Part shown: positions 56,881 through 64,000 of the stretch, one piece after another
Position numbering within the stretch: position 1 is the first letter of the stretch
Layout of the letters: the number at the start of each line of letters is the position of its first letter
Origin: Auricularia sp. M13
Lineage: Eukaryota; Basidiomycota; Agaricomycetes; Auriculariales; Auriculariaceae
Direction of reading: 5' to 3'
Length of the DNA: 64,000 bases
NCBI GenBank assembly: GCA_037042915.1
Contig: CM073200.1
Coordinates: 1,488,001 to 1,552,000, forward strand
Made by a program: the position numbers and the translations under genes
Notes under the pieces: model-generated
Told to the model about the DNA's origin: nothing
What the model saw: only the letters and a program-made list of their open reading frames with translations
Databases searched by the model: none

Positions 56881-57470
56881 ATTACCGGTCAGGGAGGTGG
56901 GAGATGTCGTACTGGCGGGCCCTTTGCCTTATAAGATCAAGAGCTGCTTTATAATCCTTTTTAGTCGTTGTTTGACGTGATGACGGGGTTATCCAGTCGC
57001 ATGAGAGTGTTCACTGGCAGACGATCAATGCTATTAGTATTACTGTTCCTGTTAGTTACGAGTACATACAGACGCGTCATCCGGCATGACCCCCAGGGCC
57101 ACCGCGCGACACTTTGAAACCCGGAATCGCGGGTTGCGTTGCATTAAAGGTTTCACAGACTGTCGACTCGTACCACTTCGAGACAACTTTGGGTTGACCC
57201 ATTTCGAGGTTTGTCGCACTTGAACGTTTGACTACAGTAGGCGTTTGAGGCAACGTGGTAAAAATGCAGGGGAGAAAGCGATTGCATCGGTTGCAACTTA
57301 GCGCACGACAGGATCCGCATTGTCAACGTGAAGTAAACCGATATTCGAGCAAACATCTGATACATTGTCTTCAAACATATCAGATACATAGATCGCGCAC
57401 ACATGTAAAAAAAACACGATACAACAGACCGTACAACAATTCGACATCGTCCAGTCCGTACCTCCCCATC
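56881..57470. other. Gene-free spacer
   Basis: 590 bp between the hydrolase 5' end and the RNase H 3' end. A TATAAG-like word near 56931 (minus strand, CTTATAAG) may be the hydrolase TATA box. Nothing else seen. Confidence 0.4.
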
Positions 57471-60400
57471 TCACACCCCCGCAGCGACCGGCGGCCGGTC
57501 AAGCGCGTCGAGCTGCTCAGCGGTGAGGTCGGCAAACGGGTCGTCCGCGTCGTCGAACTCGGACGCAGATCCGGAGGAGTCGGCCCTGCGCAAGGATTGG
57601 GTGCGGAGAGGAAGCGGCTTCGCGGGCGAGCTGTCGAGCTTCGCGAGCTCCTCCTCGGGCACGTCGTCCATCCAGCCGGCGTCCACGTCGCCAAATTCGT
57701 CCTGCTCCTCCTCCTGATCGCCTTCTTTCTCCTCGTGTACAACGTCCAGACCAGCCTGCGCACGAAATAAGTCAACACCGCTCAGAAAACGAAACCACTG
57801 GCGCAACGCACCTCCCCTTCGTCTTCCTTCGCCCGCTTACGCGGACTCATCAACAGCACCTCCCCGTCGCCCGCCCGCTGGCGCTTCCGCGGCGAACCCG
57901 GGTCGCCGCCCGCGAGCAGCTCGCCGTCGATCTCATCTTGGACCCGCGCCGCTTTACTATCCCAGTCCTCTTCGTCGCGCCAAGGGAGGAGTGCGCCCGC
58001 GCGCGCGAGCGCGTCGGCGGCCTCGTTGCCTGGCGTGCCGTTGTGTCCGCGGATGTGTTGGAGGCGGACCTATAGTAAGGGATGGAGGAGGGGTGTTAGG
58101 TCCTGCGAATGAGGGGCGGCGGGCGGGTCATTGGTGCGGGGAGTACGATTTAAGGTGAGAAGGGAGGGAGGTGGACCAAGACGCGGCTGGAAAAGGTGCA
58201 TATGTAGGTCAAGAGACGGGACTGGCACGACGGCGCCTATGAGCTCACGACGATGCCATAGCGCTGCATTCCGCTCGCGATCCGTCGCATCCCTACCTGT
58301 CGCAATCTGCTCATGCTCGTGTGCAGCCAGGCGCACGGCGACGCGGGGAGGCACGCGGCCACGCGGGAAGGAACAGCGGCGACGCCGCCTGCGCAAGCCG
58401 AGGATGCAGACTTCGTCACGGCGGGCGCGGGTTCACCGAGTAAGCACGCTCCCCCCCGCTGAGCGCAGACACGATACAGAACAACAGCGGGAGGGGCGGG
58501 GACCAAGACGACAGCGGCCGACGAGGGGGACGAGGGGCGTCGTCGCCGCTCCCGAGAGAACCCGGCGCACGCCAACGCAGCACGGGGTCGACGACGCGGC
58601 GCGCGGAAACGACGTCCGTGCCAACATCCGGCACGCTCCCGCTCGTCCGCTTCGACATCCTCAACTGAGGCGAGTTGTCCGTCCAGCAGGCGCGCGAGCG
58701 ATGGACGACGGCCGCGCCCGCACCCGCGATAGCTCAACGCTGTCCCGCCCCAACGTCACGCGCGCGCGTCCAGATCCGCGTGGACCTCGTCGGGGTGCGT
58801 TGACCCGGACGCACGTGGGGACCGACGATTTCAGCGCGCACGCGCAGCGGATGGCACCGGCGCGCGCGTAGGACGAACTGGCGCGCGCAGTGGACGGCGC
58901 CGCCGCGCGTAGCAGATGGCACCGGCGCACGCGCAATGGACGGCACGGCCGCACGCGTAGCAGAAGGCGCCGCCTGCACACGTGCAATCCCCAGTCCAGC
59001 CGTGCAGCGTTCAGCGTTCACCCAGACTCGACACCGGCACCCAGACACAGACACAGACATGTTCCGGCGCACCCGCGTAGACCCTCCCTCGGTGCGCACG
59101 CGTGTGTCGTCGTAGAAAGGACGAAAGAAGGGCGCGGCAGATGGGACGGAGGAGACGCGCAAGGACGGAAGAGGTTGCGCCGTGCCCGTCACCGACCCGC
59201 TCATGCGGTCCGCACGCGGGCGGGAATTCGCGGTCGTTCTCGCAGCGAGTCGTGCCACTTCTCAGAGCGACCAGACCAGACCAAACGACACCTCGGTGGA
59301 GCTCGCGCAACGACGCGCGCGGCATGCATTCCACTGTGGACAGCGCAGGCAGCGGCGTGCGAAAGCAAAGTGCAGAGAGGAGTGTAGGCAGCGAGAAAGA
59401 CAGGGAAGAAGGGCGGCTCGCACGGCGGCGCCGCGGAAGATGTGTCTGATGACGACGGGGCCTTCTCAGGTGCTGAGCTGCCGGACAGAGAAGGAGGGCG
59501 CGCACGACGGGGCCGGAGACACCCCTCGCACAGGCATCGACGCGAGTCGAAGACGCGTGCGCTCTCATGTCCTGGAAGACAGAGAGACGGCCTGGACGAG
59601 CACGGCGCAGCAGACCCGCGGCGGCGACACGCACATTCAGAGTCAGGACCGACACTTTACGCCGCATGCGAACGACGCGCCCGCCGCACAAACGTGACGC
59701 TCGGCATGCGCGCATTCGCAGAGTGCTACCGTGCACCTGGCCGGCGTCGATGCAACGCAAAGCATCATGGCCCGACTCGGCATGCCATGGATCACCAGCG
59801 CAGTCGGGCGTTGCGCTTCGTCTATGCGTGTGCGCGTAGACGACGACCGCACGGCCGAGCGGAGCAGCACGCCCGGCGAGCCAGTCGGGCGGCGGCGGGA
59901 AGGGCAAGATGTTGAGCCGGCGCAGCAGACGCGACGGCGGGCACGGTCAAAGTGGGGGCAGGGCGTGCGAGGAAGGCAGAGTGTGCGAGAACGAGGACGC
60001 GAGCGACAGTGAACGGACGGAGACTCGCGCAGATTTCTCGCTGCACGAACGCGTGCCCGGAGCGCTGCGTGAGTTGGGAGGGAGCGAGTCCGGATGACGG
60101 CGCAAAGCATCTATGCGACTGCACCACTAGCGTCGGGCCTCGCCTGCAGACGACATCGCATCCGCACGGTCGAGCAGGCGTCAGACGAGCAGGTCCCGGT
60201 GGCGCGTCAGTCACGGCAGAGCGTCGGCACGCGCGCTTGCAGGGAATACGTTGACGTAAGGGCATGTGCGGGTCGCGGCCGGATACATAGCGGCGGGCGC
60301 GAACGCGAGGGGTGCATGGACAACCTTGCGGGGCCGTACGCTCTGCGGACTGGTATGCGCGCGAGAACAATACGAAGAACGAAGAACGAAGAACGATGGA

Positions 60401-61230
60401 AAAGGGAGGGCCAGAAGGATGTTCGGTTTTCACAAGACCGGATGGAACCGGCGCGCGACCGTGACGTCTGAAGTTACGACGGGAGGCAGGCAGGCGGGCG
60501 GGGCGAGAAGGAAGACAGGACGGGCAAGGCGGAGGAAAGGACGAGCAAACGAGCACGCACCGTATGATGGCGCAGCCTACGCAGCTCCAGCAGCCTCGCG
60601 AGGTACTTGAGCAGCGGCTGGTTCTTCACGGGCTTGCCTTGGGCCGTCAGCCAGCCTTTCCGGTCCCAGTTCGATATCCATTGATACATGCCTGTGCATC
60701 GTCAGCTTCAGCGCGGGAACAAAAACGAGGGGGAGATATTCACAGCTTATGGCGTAGGTCGAGTCGGTCTTGATGAGCAGCTGCTTCCCGCCGTACGGCG
60801 TCTCCTCCAGCGCGCGTATAATAGCCTACAAACGCGTCAACAATTCAGCGCAACTAGAATTCGAGCAGAGAAATGAACTCACAAGAAGCTCAGCGCGATT
60901 ATTCGTCTGCTCCCCCGGACACCGCTCGCTCAACCGCCTTCCCTCATCCTCGGCGCTCCAGACGCCGATACCAGCGAGGGCCGAGACACCCTTGCCGTTA
61001 TTGGAGCACGCGCCGTCGGTGTAGATGACGTCCCACAGATGCTCCGCCTCGAGCGGCACGGGCGGGTACGGCGATGCCGCCGTGTCATTTTCCTTCTTCG
61101 CCGTCGAGTTGGCCGGCGACGGTGGCGGTTGCGTCGTGGAGCGCTTGGCGGTGGACGGGGTGGAGGGCCCGGGCCGCGCTGTTTGGCGGCGTGTCGTGGG
61201 CGTGTTGGGCGTTGAGCGTGTCGCTGGCAT
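57471..61230 (-). CDS. Ribonuclease H1-type protein with C-terminal extension (367 aa)
   Basis: Five exons: 61230-60883, 60825-60744, 60691-60561, 58069-57812 and 57755-57471. Phases agree at all junctions, including across the 2491-nt third intron. The catalytic set is complete: VIYTDGAC (Asp72), TNNRAELL (Glu114), KTDSTYAIS (Asp137), RGHNGTPGNEAADALA (His196, Asp206). The Tyr/Trp-rich handle segment MYQWISNWDRKGWLTAQGK is present. The N-terminal 60 residues are Thr/Pro/Ser-rich with no hybrid-binding zinc motif. The C-terminal 130 residues are acidic and basic patches (SPRKRAKEDEGE) ending in an Asp-rich stretch, an extension I do not know from other RNases H. Role: removal of RNA from RNA-DNA hybrids (R-loops, replication). 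The basic patches suggest a nuclear location. The ATG at 61230 was chosen as the start of the Thr/Pro region. Confidence 0.82.
58070..60560 (-). other. Giant GC-rich intron of the RNase H gene
   Basis: This lies between a GTGCGT donor and a CTATAG acceptor of the RNase H gene, about fifty times longer than the other introns in the window. The base composition is very GC-rich with many CG dinucleotides. Long open frames on both strands have Arg/Ala/Pro-rich translations and no recognisable domain, so I read them as a composition effect. No element ends, target duplication or nested gene was identified. Confidence 0.6.
58848..58983. repeat. Imperfect GC-rich tandem repeat
   Basis: Units of about 40-50 bp begin with GTAGCAGATGGC or GCAGCGGATGGC-like words and continue CACCGGCGC..GCAATGGACGGC. 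Two full units and one part unit can be aligned by eye inside the giant intron. Confidence 0.45.
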
Positions 61231-62096
61231 AGCGCGTTGCGTGCTCAAGGTGCTGCTGTGGTGCAATTCAGAGGAGTACTGTACTGTAGCGCCAATCAAA
61301 GTTAGTAGTCGACCAGCAATTGGCTCTGGACATACCAGGTGCAGTGGTTACAAGGCGGGTAAGAGTATCAGCGCTGCACGACGGCGTAGAATGGCGCGCG
61401 GTCTGCGTTCGATTATGCACGTGGCGGTCGTGAGCGGAGAAAGCACGGTTGGTCCGGCTATCTCCGCTACAGTTTTCTTGCGCTTGCTTTTTCCAACTTA
61501 CCGGTCGCGCCAGCGCTTCGAAAGGTACTCGCGCTGTCATATCACCGAGAGCGATGCGTAGGGATAACGTCTTGGCTTTAAGACACCTTCCACATCGCAT
61601 GTCCGGCTGAAACCCGCGATGCATTCCCCAACTGAGTCTCCTTTCTGTCCTCAGCTTCACTCAGAGGATAGGATGGCCGTGTCTGCCGACCCATCTCATT
61701 TCTGCTGCCACTGGATCTCCCTCATCTGCGCCATAGGGCTGATCTGCCGCAAATGAAACTGCCAGTGCCCGTTTCTTTCGGCGAGTTGTCACGGTTGGGC
61801 GTCAACAAAGTTTGACATCGCCTGCGCTGGCGCTGTCAAGTCAATGTGGAGTCTAATACAGTAAGGAACGTTTTACGTTGAATAATGATGCTGGAGTAAG
61901 CGCAAGTCTCGGATTCGAAGCTACATGCATATGCTCACGTGCTTGCAAGCCTAGGCCGTTGTAGACTACTTAGTCGACTTACCGGCGAAGAAGGGCGCGG
62001 CGTTGCTGCCAGCGCAACTTTAATTGAAGAGGCTGCCCAGTGACAAGATGATGATGAATCATGTATATAATCGCAGCAGGCTACAGATAGTAGAGC
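61231..62096. other. Gene-free spacer
   Basis: Between RNase H and the 3' end of the LINE. No gene, RNA or repeat could be supported. Confidence 0.4.
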
Positions 62097-64000
62097 CAAG
62101 ACGCGTTGCCGCACAGTTCAGGGACTATGGGGCGGGGATCGAGACCAAAACGAAATAGGGATGAGAACGATAAAACGAGAACTGAGCCAGAAACAGTGTC
62201 TAGGGGCCGAAGGGGTGCTAGGGCCGCACGTGGGGGTTGGAATGTGGGTCGTCGCGGTGGTATAGAGCGCGATCTTTGGGGAAGTAGTGTCTATATAAGA
62301 GTCCGTTGGGGGTCAATAGGGCGGCGACACGCGCCGCGGCATGGGGGCAGGTGGGGAGGGGTGTTGCTGGGTGTGGGCGCGCCGAAGGCGCGCCCATCAG
62401 GCATCCGCAGGCGTAGCGTCCTCGTCAGCGGGTTTCAGAAACGCGCCGCTGGTCCTAAGGAACTTGACCGTCGCAAGCAGCCCCTCCGTCGTCCCCAGCA
62501 GGTCCGCCACTACCAGCTGGGGAGAGCAGGCGTAGAGGGGCGCGCGATACCGCTCCAGATCCGGGCACCTGACCAATATGTGGTCGCGCGTCTGCAGCGG
62601 CACCCCGCACGTGCATGCAAAGCCGCGTTCAGGTTTGTTGATGGCCCGGAAGTACTCCCCCGTGAACGCGTGCCCAGTCCGGCACTGCAAGAGGCGCGCG
62701 AACATAGGCTTGTCGAGCGTTCGAAGACGAGAGGTGGGGCGAGTACTGGGAGGGAAGCGGTTGGCGGGTGCAAAGGAGTCACGCCGCGTCACCGCCAGCC
62801 AAGCGCTGCGCCAATTTTTTAGTAGGCGGGCCGATGAGTCGTGTCGCGCCCGAGTCCTTGTCATAGTGACTGGGAGCGAGGGCGGCCGCAACACCCCCGC
62901 TTTTGCCAGTTTGTCTGAGGCCTCGTTACCCCGCACCCCTTCATGGCCCGGTACCCAGGCCAGCGTGACGCGTGTGTCGCCGTCCTGGTGCAGAAAGGGG
63001 GAAATGATATCAGCAAATAGTACAGCAAGGAATTGACCTGAGCCTGGGGAAAGCGATGCTATGCGGCCGATGGCGGCGTCATTGTCTGCAAAGATATAAA
63101 TGTGAGTAGCACCAATCATCGGGTCTTGGGCAGTTCGGACAGCTGCACGTGCGCCGTCGACAAGGGCAAGTAGTTCACCATCGTACACATCTCCTGCCTG
63201 GCCCAATCCGCGAGAAAACGAGTGAATCGTCCTCCCACGGTGGACCAGCAATGCTCCCGCACCGGTAACACCGTCCAGCAGAGAGCCGTCCGTGTACACG
63301 AGCAGCACGGACGGGTCGTCACGCAGCTGTGCTGCAACCTCGGCATGCTGTAGTGCTGCCTGTCGCTTGGTAACTCCTGGGGACTTTTGTATGACGCAGA
63401 GGCGCCCACCGTGTGTGTTCACAGGGTCCTCCCATGGCGCCACGAGGCGGGGCTCCACCCGCTCACCGTCCGCTGGGTACAGGCGTGCAATGCGCTGCAG
63501 GTGTGTGAGCCCACCCGCAGTCCGTGGGCACAGCGGCGGCGGGTACGCCGCTGCTGCACCATTGGACCACTCCCCACCGAGGCGCTGCCTGATGGGGTGT
63601 TCGCGCGGGAAGGACGCAAAGCGGATTGCAGTGCGCTCGTTGCGCAGAGCGAGCGTCAGCGAGAGTGGGGGGATCGATGCCTCAAGGTTGAGGACATCGC
63701 TTGGGGTCGTCTTAAACGCGCCGAGCATGTGCCGCATTGCGCGCCGCATGACAACCTCGAGCTTTCCGATGCGTGACGCATGACGTTCCCCATCCGCAAA
63801 CCATACTGTGGATGCAAACGTCAGTATTGACTGTGTGCAGGCGATGTGGACCGTTCGGAGGTGGTGCGGCGACAGCCCGGTGCGCGTGGTGCCCAGCATT
63901 GAGAGGGCGGTGACAGCGCTCGCCGCACGCTCTGCCATGCGGGCCACGTGCGCATTGAACAAGAGCTTGGGGTCCCATATGATCCCCAGCCACCTGTACT
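62097..64000 (-). mobile_element. Non-LTR retrotransposon (LINE, RNase H-bearing clade), 3' part
   Basis: A frame open from beyond the window edge to the TGA at 62397-62399 encodes the end of a LINE ORF2. Read leftward it gives YRWLGIIWDPKLLFNAHV (after the reverse-transcriptase fingers and palm, as in I/Tad-like elements), a thumb-like region, an RNase H domain (VYTDGSLLDG, DGELLALV, IFADNDAAI, GHEGVRGNEASDKLA: all four acidic residues kept) and a terminal CCHC-like motif (CTCGVPLQTRDHILVRC). About 300 bp of 3' untranslated sequence follow, starting with a strong hairpin; the 3' terminus near 62100 is approximate, and no clear poly(A) or target duplication was seen. No stop interrupts the visible part, so the copy is young or selected. 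Confidence 0.85.
62375..62395 (-). other. Stem-loop at the start of the LINE 3' untranslated region
   Basis: GGGCGCGCC pairs perfectly with GGCGCGCCC across a 3-nt loop, giving a 9-bp GC stem beginning one base after the ORF2 stop codon. It may be a signal recognised by the element's reverse transcriptase, or a brake at the end of translation. Confidence 0.7.

Noticed and set aside
58131-58871. Long plus-strand open frame inside the RNase H intron (and others on both strands to 60556)
   Set aside because: The translation is almost wholly Arg/Ala/Pro/Thr, and equally long frames exist antisense. This is what very GC-rich non-coding DNA gives; no domain or start context supports a gene.

Overview
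The window reads as nuclear DNA of a filamentous basidiomycete, most likely an Agaricomycete. Genes are split by many 42-65 nt introns with GT..AG ends and CTNA(A/C)-like branch sites. There is a secreted class II (lignin-type) haem peroxidase, plus expanded families typical of mushroom-forming fungi: PPPY-tailed single-pass membrane proteins, 7-TM proteins, and CR/Crinkler-like NTPase-nuclease proteins. Exon models were built by hand from splice signals, reading-frame continuity and paralogue comparison; none has RNA support.

Layout. 0-4 kb: a three-gene block (PPPY membrane protein, then a divergent pair of unknown paralogues). 4.4-5.2 kb: fossil of a CR-like gene. 5.3-8.9 kb: a second PPPY membrane protein facing away from an SSZ1-type Hsp70. 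9-9.4 kb: scrambled remains of a third PPPY gene. 9.7-16.2 kb: two apparently whole CR-like genes head to head, followed by another fossil tail. 16.9-20 kb: palindrome-rich and gene-poor DNA. 20.1-24.4 kb: an F-box protein and a C2H2 regulator. 25.9-30 kb: a second copy of the three-gene block, same order and orientation. 30.5-33.9 kb: a decayed MFS transporter and an unknown protein. 34.3-45.4 kb: four paralogous 7-TM genes interrupted by MND1 (meiotic recombination). 46.9-47.5 kb: a small secreted protein. 50.2-52.5 kb: a protein with a helical N-terminus and a pseudokinase-like middle. 52.7-54.2 kb: the class II peroxidase, with a duplicated promoter element. 55.8-56.9 kb: a secreted alpha/beta hydrolase with an in-frame stop. 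57.5-61.2 kb: an RNase H1 gene split by a GC-rich intron of about 2.5 kb. 62.1 kb to the end: the 3' part of a LINE.

Most notable points: (1) the duplicated three-gene block, which keeps exon phases and two promoter boxes exactly 70 bp apart; (2) the head-to-head CR-like pair with fossils on both sides; (3) the 7-TM quartet, in which all copies keep a 9-nt micro-exon; (4) the giant RNase H intron; (5) the helical-bundle plus pseudokinase gene, a candidate cell-death protein. No convincing tRNA, rRNA, CRISPR array, virus or LTR element was seen.
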